Origin: JAWKTV01 sp041398905
GTDB lineage: Bacteria; Planctomycetota; Planctomycetia; Planctomycetales; Planctomycetaceae
Reading direction: 5' to 3'
Assembly: GCA_041398905.1 (NCBI GenBank)
Contig: JAWKTV010000009.1
Coordinates: 192,638-256,637, forward strand
Length of the DNA: 64,000 bases
The notes under the pieces are model-generated. The model was not told the DNA's origin. It did no database searches and worked only from the letters and a program-made list of their open reading frames with translations. Within the stretch, counting starts at the first letter, position 1. Each line of letters begins with the position of its first letter. Shown one piece after another: positions 48,875 to 59,449 of this stretch. A program made the position numbers and the translations under genes.

Positions 48875-50151
48875 ATGCGACGCGACTTCCTCAAGTGGTG
48901 CGCCCTCGCCGGACTGGGACTGGCGACTCCCATTCCATTCCAGCGAGCAGCGCTCGCCGAATCACAGGAGGATCTGCCGCCCTACGAGGGGCCGTACTAC
49001 ATTGTGTTCAACGCTTCGGGCGGCTGGGACACGACGTACCTGATGGACCCGAAAGGTGTTGGCGGGATCAACCGGCTGTACGAGGCTGGCGACATCCTTA
49101 CCCATGGCGCGCACACGTTCGCTCCGACCGCCAGCCACAAGGAGGGCGGACTCAGCAACGAAGACTTCTACGCCGAGTTCGGTGACGAGTTGCTGGTGCT
49201 GAATGGTCTGGACTACTCGGTCAACAACCACTCGCCCTGTTCGCGATACATGGCGACGGGCAAACTCGACAGTCTCGCGTATCCCACGTTCGCAGCGCTG
49301 GTTGCGGCCTGCCAGGGGCCGGCGTGCCCGCTGTCGTTCCTCACGTTCGGCAACTACTCGGCGACGGGCAATCTTGTGGCCATGTCGCGAGTCCCCTATC
49401 TGCCGTCGCTGCGACGCATCGCCACGCGCCGACGCGATCGATGGCAACGAGCGGTCCCCTACCACGACGACTGCTCGATCGTATCGAACGGGCACTCGCG
49501 GAGCAGCATGCCGACCGTCGCTCCGGCCCTTTTGCCTCGTCAGCAAAGGGCGAAACGGCTCTATGCGGCACAGGTCAATTCCAGGTCGCTATCCCGCGTC
49601 ACGCCGTACATTCCCAGGGAGATCCCCAAGCAACGTCTCGCACAACAGTCCGAGATCGCTTTGGCCGCATTCAAGGCCGGCGTCTGCGTGTCGGCGAACC
49701 TGTCGATCGGACAGTTCGACAGCCATGCCAACAACGACAAGGATCAGATGAAGCTGATCCCCGAGTTCCTGGAAGGCATCGCCTACGTGCTACATCGCGC
49801 AGAAGAGCTGCAGATCCGCGATCAACCTGGTGGTGATCGCGCAGCGAAATGGGCCGCACGCCAACGTACAACAACGGCAATGGCAAGGACCACTGGTCGA
49901 TCGGTTCCCTTCATGCTGCTCGGCCCCGGCATCCAGGGCAATCGTGTCATCGGTGCACCGACGAAGGCCAGTTCGCCGTGCCGCTCAATCCCCAAACACT
50001 CGCGCGTGACACCGACGCCGGGATCCGGTTTCGTCCCGAGCACGTTCACGAAGCCCTGCGGCAGTTCGCTCAGATCGCCGAGCATCCGCATTGCCGTCAG
50101 TTTCCGCTTGGCGTCAAACCCGAGGAGCAGTTGCAGGGTCTGTGGGGTTGA
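48875..50151 (+). CDS. DUF1501 family protein, Tat-like leader (multiple frameshifts)
   Basis: About 425 residues from ATG 48875. MRRDFLKWCALAGLGLATPI is a Tat-type leader. The body YYIVFNASGGWDTTYLMDPKGVGGIN..., ELLVLNGLDYSVNNHSPCSRYMATG has the alkaline-phosphatase-like fold features of DUF1501. FGNYSATGN, LSIGQFDSHANNDKDQMKLIPEFLEGI, and near the end GRTPTYNNGNGKDHW are family landmarks. Frame changes occur near 49440, 49540, 49830, 49905 and 49965. Partner of the preceding cytochrome-motif gene; likely co-exported. Function not established. Confidence 0.8.
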
Positions 50152-50312
50152 ACGACCGAACAACAGGCGTCGTGCTGTGCGGCGTGGGGCTCAAGCTTGT
50201 GGACGAGACGCCGTTCGCGTTCGTCGTCCGGTGCTTGCGTCAGCTCACTAGGCCACGCGGCGGCGATCATGCGGGGCGCACGCCGAATGATCGCACCGCG
50301 ACCGGTGCGGTA

Positions 50313-51221
50313 TCACTCCGCACCTGGCGTTTCACCGTCGGCCGACGGCGCCGCCGACGGGTCCAGAGGATCAACGGCGTCGGCATTGTTCGCCGCGATG
50401 GGAAGAGGTACCAGTGCCTTCTTCGCCCACGCCAGCAGCACCCGACGAAACAGCGGCGCATTCTCGTCTGTCACCTCGGCACCCCGATCAACCGGCTGCA
50501 GTCGCACCAGCCGCTCCGTCTCCATGAGTGCAATCAGTAACTCCGGGTTCTGCGCCTGCTCGGCGAATTGCCCCAGCATGATCAGCGTGGCATCGGTCAC
50601 CTGCGGCGCGTCTTCGTCGAGCTGACGGGCATACGGCAGCACCGCGCCAATCCGGCTTTCAAGCACGCCGATCCGCTGCGTCGTATCCAGCCCGAAGGTG
50701 TTCGGATCATCGCCCCTCGCCGCCCGGCCGACGTAGCTCTCGTCCCGCGCCAGTTCATCGAGCAGGCGCTCGTTACTGTCAAAGGTGGAATACCCATTGA
50801 CCGAATGCTCACGTGCGAGCTTGATCGCCGCCAGCCGATCGAGCTTGTTTCGCCGCCCCCACAAGTCGAGCAGGCTGGCGTGGATCAGGACGAAATCGCC
50901 TTCGCGAGGATGAAACGGCCCTTCAATCCGCGCCAGCGAGTGCCCCGGCTCCGTCTTGGTGACGAACAGCCCGCAGATCGGAATGACGGCGTCATTAACC
51001 GACCTCACCGCCAGCAGCTGATCCCCGGTTTTGAGACCATGCCCATAGCCCAAATTGAGTCGTGCCGAATGGCCGGTCACCCGATCGATCGTGCCGAAGA
51101 CCACGTGGGCACGGGTCAGCGAGGTGCCGCGGAGAAAGACGTCGTCCTGTGCCGCCGCCGGCTGCAGGCTCGCCATCAGAAAGAGCGCGGAAAAGCCGAA
51201 CATCAACGCCAGAGATCGCAT
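50313..51221 (-). CDS. Exported hypothetical protein
   Basis: 302 residues from ATG 51221. Signal peptide MRSLALMFGFSALFLMASLQ plus PAAAQ. A beta-rich domain (HVVFGTIDRVTGHSARLNLGYGHGLKTGDQLLAVRS) comes next, recalling FlgT/LysM-like exported modules, then a helical region (KLDRLAAIKLAREHS... LLDELARDESYVGRAARG) and a helical C-terminus rich in Ala. No family I can name. Reverse to its DUF1501 neighbour, which ends 161 bp away. Confidence 0.7.
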   Translation of the reverse strand: MRSLALMFGFSALFLMASLQPAAAQDDVFLRGTSLTRAHVVFGTIDRVTGHSARLNLGYGHGLKTGDQLLAVRSVNDAVIPICGLFVTKTEPGHSLARIEGPFHPREGDFVLIHASLLDLWGRRNKLDRLAAIKLAREHSVNGYSTFDSNERLLDELARDESYVGRAARGDDPNTFGLDTTQRIGVLESRIGAVLPYARQLDEDAPQVTDATLIMLGQFAEQAQNPELLIALMETERLVRLQPVDRGAEVTDENAPLFRRVLLAWAKKALVPLPIAANNADAVDPLDPSAAPSADGETPGAE

Positions 51222-51517
51222 CGAATCTCCCGAGTGCAGTCGCCAGTGGATACAGGATAGCTGCCATCGGATCTCAGCAGCGGGCCTGCCGCAAGAACCG
51301 ACGACCCTCCAGTGAACCACCTACCCGGTAATCTGGCAAGCAAAATCCCTGCCGGGGAGGCGGAAGACCTTCCTGCTTCGACGATCGTAGCAACCGGGGA
51401 ATTGGGCGCATCGCGGCAAGGCCTGCGGCTGGCAACGTCCCTGACGCGCAGCAGCGAACCGCATCCTTTTCCCCGTCAAAGCGCAGCAGTCCGCGCAACC
51501 ATTTGGCTGCAGAGACG

Positions 51518-51761
51518 TTACTTCTTGCCGCCCTTGCCGCCCTTGGCACCCTTCGCCGGCGTGGCTTCCTCTTCTTCCTTCTTCTTCTTCTTCTTGCCGA
51601 TGCTGATCTTCGCGACCCTCGTCTTCGGCAGACCGAGCGGCGAAGCACCGTCCTTCCAGCGATCCTCGTCCTTCATCTTCTCGTGCGGCTCGTCGCGGCT
51701 GAGCACATTACGTGAGCGACTAAGGGCGATTCTTGCGGCTGAGGCTCTTATCAATGGTCAT
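51518..51761 (-). CDS. PVC-type small basic protein (frameshifted)
   Basis: About 80 residues. Reading from ATG 51761 gives MTIDKSLSRKNR, then one base shift at the GGG run 51724-51726 leads into SRSRNVLSRDEPHEKMKDEDRWKDGASPLGLPKTRV and a tail of KKKKKKEEEE and GAKGGKGGKK. The MxIDKSL..RNVLSRxExxEKLKxDxRWKxG..xGLPK pattern is the small basic protein of Planctomycetes, Verrucomicrobia and Chlamydiae; function is unknown, a ribosome or RNA link has been proposed from its charge. Broken here only by one extra base. Confidence 0.82.
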
Positions 51762-52274
51762 GGCCGGTAGTCCAAAGTCTCTGGCGGGGAACAAGTTACG
51801 CAGCTTGCGGAGATTCGTCAGCTCCCCGTTTGGCAGTGCTCGACGGCATGTCGAGCCGCACAAAATACCAGCCTCGCCACCGACTCTCAAGGGATCGTTC
51901 CACGATTAACGGCGTAGAACCGGGTCTTTCGCCCTGGCGCGACAGATGTCGTCACAGCCTCACCGGTCCGGCGACGCTCTCGCGCCTGCCGATGACCTCG
52001 CCAGCTTCCCAAGCCGCCCGGCTCTTCGATCCTCTCCGCCGCCCCGCCGCCCCGCCGCAATGCAATCGCCGCTGCGCTGGAGTATTCAAGGGCTGAAACG
52101 CTGGCATCGAGTCTGATACAGCGTTTCAGCCTTGTAATGCCCAGGTACCACGAGAGCCGGTCCAAGCAGGAAATTCGGAGCAAACTACCCATTTGACAGT
52201 TCTTTTCGGTCCTGCACGACCGATACAATCGCTACCGTCCCTAAAACTGACGTGTTCGATTCCATCGTACCCGC
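51762..52274. other. Divergent intergenic region with a 13-bp inverted repeat
   Basis: 513 bp with no credible gene between a reverse-strand small protein and forward lepB. It contains the hairpin at 52091-52131. Confidence 0.4.
52091..52131. terminator. 13-bp perfect inverted repeat
   Basis: GGCTGAAACGCTG (52091-52103) and CAGCGTTTCAGCC (52119-52131) with a 15-base spacer. No gene ends close to it, so it may be a regulatory or orphan structure rather than a terminator. Confidence 0.4.
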
Positions 52275-53940
52275 ATGACCCTCAGCCGACCCGACTGGAC
52301 GATCACGTCGTCGAAGCCGCCGCCGCATGGGATGTTGCGGTTCACGGTCGAGTCCGCGTTGCTGCTGGTAATGGTCCTGGTGGTGTTTCGGGCGTTCTTC
52401 GCCGAAGGCTACATGATCTCGACCGGTTCGATGGCGCCGTCGCTGCTGGGCTATCACCAGCGGGTCTGCTGCCCGGCCTGTCGCTTTGAGTTCGCTCGTG
52501 GCGCATCTCCGCAGGAGCTGCCCCGCCAATCGGCCATCGCCGCAACCGACATTGCCGCCGATCCTTGGAAGGAGGTGTCGACTCGGTGCCCCAACTGCGG
52601 CACCGCCGTGCCGACTGCCGAACTGCCGGTCATCGAAGGGGACCAACTGATGGTACGCAAGCACGAGTTCGCTTGGCGCGACCCGCAGCGCTGGGAGGTT
52701 ACGGTGTTCCGCAATCCAAACCTGCCGGTGCAGGCCTACGTCAAACGGGTCGTCGGCCTGCCGGGTGAGCGAATCTCGATCGTCGATGGCGACGTGTACG
52801 CCAACGGGGTGCTGCAGCGTAAGCCGCTCGAAGTCCAGCGGGCGCTCCGCATCCCTGTCAGCGATCACGATCACCAGCCCGCCCCGTCCGATCCCGACTG
52901 GCGACCCCGCTGGCTGCCTGTGGCCGCACCCAACTGCTGGACCGGCGACGGCACACGCTTTCAGTCCAACTGCGACCCACAGAACCGCGCAGCTCCGCAA
53001 GCCATCGATTGGATCGAGTACCGGCATTGGATTCGGGCGGGTGGCCATCATCGCAGCACGGTCTCCATCGACGACTGGCCCGTCGAGTTACCGGAGCCGG
53101 TGGAGCAGCGGGACGGATTCTCGCTCGACACCTCCGCGGGCACACTCACCGCCATTGGCGCACTGCCTGCGGAGACCATTGCGATGTGGATGGCCCGCTC
53201 CTCCAGCGAGCCGTTCCGGGATGCGCTGGGGCGGCTCTACCTGCGCTCGCACCAGCCGCCGATCAGCGACGTGTGCGCCTACAATCATCCCGAATCCAAT
53301 CCGAACGACCACCCGATTCATGATCTGATGCTCGAACTGAACCTGACCCCGCGGACGGCGACTGGTCAGTTCGTCATGTCGATGCACGACGGCTGTCACG
53401 AGCTGCGTTGCACACTCGATTTCGAGCAACACGAAGTCCGTTGACTGCCGAGGGCAGCCCGACAGTGCTGCGGTCCGCTGCTCTCCCCGCCGTGGTGCAA
53501 CCGGGACACACGTGCCAGTTGACGTTCTCATTGTTCGATCGTCAGGCGGTGTTCGCGATCGACGGCGTCGAGCCTTTCGCACCGCTGGTGTACGCCGGCG
53601 ACGATCAGCGTGTGTCACTGCCCGCCGCACCGGTCCGCTTTGGAGTTGCGGGCGCGAACGTGCGGGTTGAGCAGCTCCGGTTGGACCGCGACATCTACTA
53701 CACCTCGGAAACCGGCACGACGGACTACACGCTGCCTCCAGGCCGCTTCTTCGTGCTGGGCGACAACTCGCCCGTCTCGCTGGACAGCCGCGCCTGGGAC
53801 GATCCGACCGTTTCCGGGACATGCTGATCGGCAAGCCATTCATCGTTCACTTGCCGTCGCAGCCTTGGGCGATCCGCTGGCAGGGACACGAGACGCACCT
53901 CAGAGTGCCTGATCTCTCCCGCGTCCGCTACATTCGGTGA
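52275..53940 (+). CDS. lepB: Signal peptidase I with zinc ribbon and large insertion (frameshifted)
   Basis: About 550 residues, far longer than the 250-320 of typical LepB. N-terminal transmembrane helix (ESALLLVMVLVVFRAFFAEGY), catalytic Ser52 in ISTGSMAPSLLG, a CxxC zinc ribbon CCPAC (65-69) and CPNC (105-108), then general-base Lys157 in YVKRVVGLPGERI. A 230-residue insert with GSFALDTSAG-like and lectin-like beta segments (PGHTCQLTFSLFDRQAVFAIDG) precedes GRFFVLGDNSPVSLDSRAWDD, the final LepB box. Frames change near 53430 and again near 53820, ending at 53940. Cleaves Sec and Tat signal peptides at the inner membrane. Confidence 0.87.
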
Positions 53941-54113
53941 GCAAAGGCTTCGACACGAGTCCCATCGAACGCGTTGGAAGGAACGCCGGCCATTCCGAGT
54001 CTTGGTGTTACAGTCGTTGCGCGAGCGGGCGGGCATGTCGCCTGACGTGCCGTCATTTGATTGTGACTGCCTGCAGTCGGGATCTCGCGGCGTTTGGTGA
54101 ATCGAGTCGCTTC

Positions 54114-55009
54114 ATGAACTGGTCCCGCCTCTTCACGACGTCGCTGCTGCTGTCCACGTTGCTTGCCGTCGGAGCGGCGGTGTGGCTGTGGGTGCTCCCT
54201 GTCGAGGTTTTCCAGCAACGGGCGATCGAGCGTGCCGGGGCTGATCCCTACGCCCGCCTCGAAGCTGTTGGCAGCACTGAAGCCATGGTCTGGCTGGGAC
54301 GCGGGTTGCTGCCCGCGGTCGCATTGCTCATCACCTGGGGACTGCTGCGCAGCCGCAGTTGTTCCGCTGGCTGGCCGGGCAGGCCCCGAAGCGGTTGAAC
54401 TCGTGGGCATCGCTTACCGCGCACCGCCGCTCGCGAGCCGCCGCCTTGTTTGGGCTTGCCGCCATCTGGGCGGTGCTGGCCGTGCAGCATGGCGTCGCCG
54501 CGATCCATGATCGTGCCCGTGACTGGGCGTACTTTGGCACCCGCTCGGGCGACGAGGTTCTGCCGAACATCAGCTTCGAGAACCGCGACGTCATCCGGTA
54601 CGTTCGCGAGTCGACCCCGAAGGATGCCCGCATCTTCGTTTATAGCGACCAGAAGCTGTTCTTCCTGTCGTATTACCTGCTGCCCCGACGCCTCCATCAC
54701 CGGATGCACCCGGAGGCGGAGTTCGTGATTCCCCGTCCCGGCCAGGAACGGCCGCTCCCCGCCTGGCAGCCGGGTGACCTCACACCCGCCGTCGTCACCG
54801 CGAGCGACCCGGACTACATCCTGCAGTACTTCGAAGGCCCCGATTTCGTCGACGAGTCGCAGCTCGGCGGAGACCCGCAATGGGTCGCCTTTTGGCGAAG
54901 CCGTCAGCAGCAGCGAACGCTGCCGCCGTATCGGGTCGCGCTCACACCCACAATCTCCGCCACTCCCGTGACCTCCCAATCGGCCGCCGCGACTGAGGCG
55001 GCGCCATGA
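54114..55009 (+). CDS. Membrane protein of unknown function (frameshifted)
   Basis: About 297 residues from ATG 54114 (MNWSRLFTTSLLLSTLLAVG). Two transmembrane segments in the first 85 residues, then a break at about 54358, then a third (AALFGLAAIWAVLAVQHGVAAI) and a soluble domain: NISFENRDVIRYVRESTPKDARIFVYSDQKLFFLSYYLLPRRLHHR. This resembles the C-terminal soluble half of GT-C-like membrane proteins. Its stop overlaps the next start (ATGA at 55006-55009). Probably works with that protein. Confidence 0.65.
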
Positions 55010-56463
55010 CGGTCGCCGGCCTGTTACTGTTGGGTGTGGGAGGAATGTGGGGCCTCGGGATCGCGGCCGCCTGCCTGCTGCTGTGTCGATCTGTCGATTC
55101 GTCACGGCCCGCCGGGAACGACCTCCGCCCCCCAACCAGCGAACTCCTGGGCACCGGGCTGGTGCTCGGTGTCGGCGTGACCGCGTGGGGCGAATTCCTG
55201 TGGAGCTGGGCAGGTGGCCAGTTTGGCTGGGGGAACTCGATCGCCTTTGCCGGTGTGGGTTGTGCGGCTGGTGCCGCCGCACTCTGGTTTCACCGTCTCC
55301 AGCGAGTCGTCACGGGCGATCGGTCGGTGTCCCGGCTCGCTGGATTGTGCCGCCTGCTGGTCGTGGTGCTGTTCATCAACCTGCTCGCACAGTCGCTGCT
55401 CACACCACAGCGACTGTGGGACGAGCGGGCGATCTACGCCATCAAGGCGAAGGTTCTGTATCACGATCGCACCATCGATAGTCCGGACCTCCGCAATCCC
55501 GACTTCGTGCAGTATCACCCCCGCTATCCGCTGCTGCTGCCGATTGCCGAACAACATCTTTATCAACTTCTCGGCGAAGCGAACGACCGTTGGGCGAAGA
55601 TCATTCCGCCGCTGCTGTACCTCGGGTTGACGCTCGCCTTCGCTGGCGTGCTGACACGGCATTTCGGCGCGGCGACCGGTTGGGTGTTCGCGGTCGCGTT
55701 GGCGACGATCCCTTCCCTGATGCCGTGGGAGTACGGCTTCCTGACGGCACAGGCCGACGCGCCGGTCGCGGCGCTTCACGGTCTGGCGGCTCTGTATCTC
55801 TGGGACTCCGTGAGCGTGCTTCGCTCCCAACTCCAACTCCCCGCCGCGCGGCTCGTGCTCGCCGGATTGTTCGCGGGACTGTGTCTGTTCACCAAAGACG
55901 AAGGGATCAGCTTCGCCCTTGCGGAGGCGGCCCTGTTGCCGCTGATCGTGCTGCCCGTTGTGTGTCATACGCACGTCGCACCTGGGTCAGGCAAGCTGTC
56001 GCGCGGGTGCCGCGTCGCAGCGTTCCACTTCGCCGTCGCGGTGATCGCGGCACCGTGGTTCTGGCATCGTCGGACTCTCCCCCTGACCACCGAGATGTCC
56101 TACTTCAGCCGCCTCAGTTTCGACGCCGTGCTTGCCGGGCTGCCGACGTTGACCTGGTCGATCCCGCACCTGTGCCAGCGAATGTTTCTGGAGGCGCGCA
56201 CCTGGGGACTGCACTGGTGGGGTGTGCTGCTCGCGATCGGCTTTGCACCGCGCCGGCTGCTGAGCGCGCCGCAACTCCTGGTGCTACTCGATGTCGTCGC
56301 GTCCGTCGCTGCGCTGTTGCTGGCGGGGATGCTCAGCCCGACCGCGGTTGAGGAACATATCGGCGGGTCGGCACACCGCTATCTGATTCAGATCACCCCG
56401 CTCGCCATCCTGCTGATGGCCGGTCAGCTCGGCGCGCAGCCGCAACAGCGAAGCGCTTGCTGA
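55006..56463 (+). CDS. Polytopic membrane protein, GT-C/GT39-like glycosyltransferase candidate
   Basis: 485 residues, about ten transmembrane helices. Hydrophobic opening, then after helix four a loop LTPQRLWDERAIYAIKAKVLYHDRTI, where the D-E pair is placed like the catalytic acidic residue of PMT/ArnT-type glycosyltransferases. A second loop NPDFVQYHPRYPLLLPIAEQHLYQLLGE is typical of the family (YHPRYPLLLP). Overlaps the upstream gene by 4 bp. Likely adds a sugar from a lipid carrier to a wall or surface polymer; inferred only. Confidence 0.75.
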   Translation: MTVAGLLLLGVGGMWGLGIAAACLLLCRSVDSSRPAGNDLRPPTSELLGTGLVLGVGVTAWGEFLWSWAGGQFGWGNSIAFAGVGCAAGAAALWFHRLQRVVTGDRSVSRLAGLCRLLVVVLFINLLAQSLLTPQRLWDERAIYAIKAKVLYHDRTIDSPDLRNPDFVQYHPRYPLLLPIAEQHLYQLLGEANDRWAKIIPPLLYLGLTLAFAGVLTRHFGAATGWVFAVALATIPSLMPWEYGFLTAQADAPVAALHGLAALYLWDSVSVLRSQLQLPAARLVLAGLFAGLCLFTKDEGISFALAEAALLPLIVLPVVCHTHVAPGSGKLSRGCRVAAFHFAVAVIAAPWFWHRRTLPLTTEMSYFSRLSFDAVLAGLPTLTWSIPHLCQRMFLEARTWGLHWWGVLLAIGFAPRRLLSAPQLLVLLDVVASVAALLLAGMLSPTAVEEHIGGSAHRYLIQITPLAILLMAGQLGAQPQQRSAC

Positions 56464-56764
56464 GCGCCCCCTTGTCCACGGCAGCCGAGTCGCTAACACC
56501 TGGCCACTCGCAAGCTGGGACTCCCTCGCACCGCCGCCTCTCGGCGACCTTGCGGCTCCGCGCTGAACTCGCTGGTGCCCCCCATCAGCGACGGTACCTT
56601 CCACCGATACAGCGCGGCTTACCTTTTGCAATTGGGAGCCTCGTTCGTCAGAATTCGGTGGACGGCCAATCCAGGCATTGGTCGCTGGCGGGCGACTTTG
56701 CCCTTGCAACCGATTTCTCAGCCGCACATCTTTCTCAGCCGCACATCGCGACAAGAGGCGACTC
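56464..56764. other. Upstream region of second floA
   Basis: 301 bp; a tandem TCTCAGCCGCACATC occurs twice at about 56716-56746. No gene. Confidence 0.35.
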
Positions 56765-57769
56765 ATGGAGTTCTGGCAGTTCACAAGCACGATCGCTCAG
56801 GCGGCACCTGCGGACGGAGAGTTCAGCCTCGGTCGGGTGTTCATCATCGTCGGCGTCATCTTCGTCTCCATTCTCGCCCTGATCTTTTTCTTTCTGCTCG
56901 CCAAGTATTTCCGATTGTGGTTGCGGGCGTTCGTCACTCGCGCCCGGGTCAGCCCTTTTTCGCTGGTGTTCATGTCACTGCGTAAAGTGAATCCGGAAGT
57001 CATCGTCGACGCGAAGATCAGCGCCGTGCAGGCGGGGTTGACCGGCATTTCGACGCAGGCGCTCGAGGCCCACTATCTCGCGGGCGGAAACGTCGTGCGC
57101 GTGGTCCGGGCCATGATCGCCGCCAACCGGGCACTCATCGATTTGGAGTGGGACACGGCGGCCGCCATCGACCTCGCCGGCCGCGACGTGCAGGAGGCGG
57201 TGCGGACCAGCGTCGATCCCAAAGTCATCGACTGCCCCGACACCAAGCGGAACGGCCGTGCCACACTCGACGGTGTCGCCAAGGATGGAATTCAGCTCAA
57301 GGCACGCGCCCGAGTCACCGTCCGCACCAACCTCGCGCAACTCGTCGGCGGAGCGACCGAGGACACGATCATCGCCCGCGTGGGTGAGGGCATCGTCTCG
57401 GCCATCGGTTCCAGCGAGAGCCACAAGTCCGTGCTCGCCAACCCGATGCTGATCGCGCAAGCCGTAATGAAGAAGGGCCTCGACGCCCAGACCGCCTACG
57501 AGATCGTGTCGATCGACATCGCCGATATCGACGTGGGTGACAACGTTGGTGCGCGGCTGCAGGCCGACCAGGCCGAAGCCGACGTCCGTGTCGCCCGTGC
57601 CTACGCCGAGCAGCGCCGAGCCGAAGCGGTCGCCCACGAACAGGAGATGCAGGCCCTTACCCAGGAGAACCGCGCTCAGGTTGTCCTCGCCGAAGCGGAA
57701 GTTCCGCGCGCGATGGCTGAAGCGTTCGAGCGGGGGCAACTACGAAGCGACAACGTGAAGGCGTCGTAG
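56765..57769 (+). CDS. floA: Flotillin-like protein FloA (copy 2)
   Basis: 334 residues from ATG 56765. Transmembrane hairpin (FIIVGVIFVSILALIFFFLLAKYF), then ISAVQAGLTGISTQALEAHYLAGGNVVRVV, VRTSVDPKVIDCPD, IQLKARARVTVRTNL, ISIDIADIDVGDNVGARLQADQAEADVRVARAYAEQRRAEA. Shares the main motifs with the FloA at 903-1955, but is not next to an nfeD gene. Two FloA in one stretch suggest microdomains with different cargo. RBS-like AGAGGCGA lies in front. Confidence 0.93.
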   Translation: MEFWQFTSTIAQAAPADGEFSLGRVFIIVGVIFVSILALIFFFLLAKYFRLWLRAFVTRARVSPFSLVFMSLRKVNPEVIVDAKISAVQAGLTGISTQALEAHYLAGGNVVRVVRAMIAANRALIDLEWDTAAAIDLAGRDVQEAVRTSVDPKVIDCPDTKRNGRATLDGVAKDGIQLKARARVTVRTNLAQLVGGATEDTIIARVGEGIVSAIGSSESHKSVLANPMLIAQAVMKKGLDAQTAYEIVSIDIADIDVGDNVGARLQADQAEADVRVARAYAEQRRAEAVAHEQEMQALTQENRAQVVLAEAEVPRAMAEAFERGQLRSDNVKAS

Positions 57770-57904
57770 CTCCGCCCCGCGCCAGCGTGAAGCAGACATC
57801 TGCTCCGCGCGATCGACCGCGCGGGGCGAAGCCGGACTGCCAGCGGGCGGCATCCCGACTGGAGCGATGTCGTCGGACTCCGAGCGCCTGTCGCGTCGAG
57901 TTCA

Positions 57905-58775
57905 TCAAGACTTGGCTGGCAGTCGGCCCATCTTGCCGGACTGGTAGTCCCGAACCGCCTGCGCGATCTCCTCGCGGGTGTTCATCACGAACGGCCCTTG
58001 CCCGACGACAGGCTCACCGATCGGCTCGCCGGTCAACAGCAGCAGCCTCGCGTCTTGATCGGCCTTGAGCAGCAGTTCCGTCCCGGACCGATCGAGTTCT
58101 GCGAGTTCAACGGCCCGCACCTGTGTACCGTTGAGTTCCACCTGGCCCGATTGCACGACCAGCACGGCGGTATGACCTGCGGGCACTGCGGTCCGTAGAG
58201 TCCGGCCCTCCTTGAGTCGCACGTCCCACATGTTGATCGGCGTGAACGTCCGGGCGGGACCGGGAACCCCGCCGAACTCACCGGCGATCACCCGCAACGA
58301 CCCGGCGTCATCCGGCAGGGAGACCGTGGGAATGTCGGCCGCGGTAATCGCCTGATAGCCGGGAGCCGCCTGCTTGTCCCGCGCCGGCAGGTTCACCCAC
58401 AACTGCACCATCTCGAACATCCCCCCTTCACGGGAAAACCGTTCGCTGTGGAACTCTTCATGCACGACGCCCGCAGCAGCGGTCATCCACTGCACGTCGC
58501 CGGGACCGATGCGGCCATGCGCGCCCGTTGAATCGCCGTGATCGACCTCCCCCTGGTAAACGATCGTCACTGTCTCAAAGCCGCGGTGCGGATGCTCACC
58601 ACGCCCCGGTTCGCCTCGCTCGGCTCAAACTTGTATGGCCCCGCATAGTCGAGCAGCAGGGGAACGGATCGAACTGATTGCCCGCGCGCGCCAGCAAAGG
58701 CAGACTCCGCACGGGAAATCCGTCGCCGACCCAATGCTGTGGGACATCTCGTATCACTCGTCGGACAACCTTCAT
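57905..58775 (-). CDS. Pirin family protein (frameshifted)
   Basis: About 290 residues from ATG 58775 (MKVVRRVIRDVPQHWVGDGF). The bicupin pirin motif is TVTIVYQGEVDHGDSTGAHGRIGPGDVQWMTAAAGVVHEE, with metal-ligand His at DHGDSTG and HEEFHSE. Pirins include quercetin 2,3-dioxygenases and transcription cofactors. The N-terminal frame fails near 58640-58590 and the rest resumes at about 58570; the metal-binding HxHRG region falls in this break, so an indel there is likely. Cytosolic. Confidence 0.85.
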
Positions 58776-59449
58776 CGCATCGCTCCCCGGTCCGGGCTGG
58801 TCACATCCGAGGCGTGACAGAGTCGCCTCGTGAACCATCCACCTTCGCTACTGATGTTCACGGCGCAATTATCGCATCGGGATCGATGCGGCCGAGGGCC
58901 TCGATTCAGAGCTTCCATTGGTGACGTCACATGGAAGTGTGGCGTACCGACGCTGTTGCACCACGGTCGGCGGTCGTCGTCGTGAGCGGTGTCGGCCGCG
59001 GCTGCGAAGAGTCCGTCCGAATCGGTCCCAGACTTCGCGGTGCGACGCGGCGTCGACAGCCGCCAGACTGGCGGACGACGATGACCGCAGGCGATGTCGC
59101 TCCGCGAATTCTGACCTGGCAATCAGGAGACCGTTGATGACCTGTCTGCGGAGTGTGCGACACGAAGCGGGCACGCGGTCATCGCGGAACAAACATGTCG
59201 TCGTTGGCCGTGACGGTCTGGGGATCGACAGCGTCGCACGCTACGACGGCGAGTTCGTGTGGCCCTTTGGCCCCCGACCTGCTCGCCCGCTACGCCAGAG
59301 ATCTACCGCCCCCGCAACCCGCCTGGGACTCCCTCCCCGTGACGTTCGCTACCGCTTGAGCAAGACTGCCCCAGTCCCTAGACTGCGGTCGTTATCAACT
59401 TTCTGCGCGTTCCCTCCACCCGAATCCCACCACCGACCAGGACGCTGCC
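58776..59449. other. Divergent intergenic region
   Basis: 674 bp between the pirin gene and DUF3500. Overlapping Arg-rich frames on both strands show no conserved motif, and I call no gene. Confidence 0.35.
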
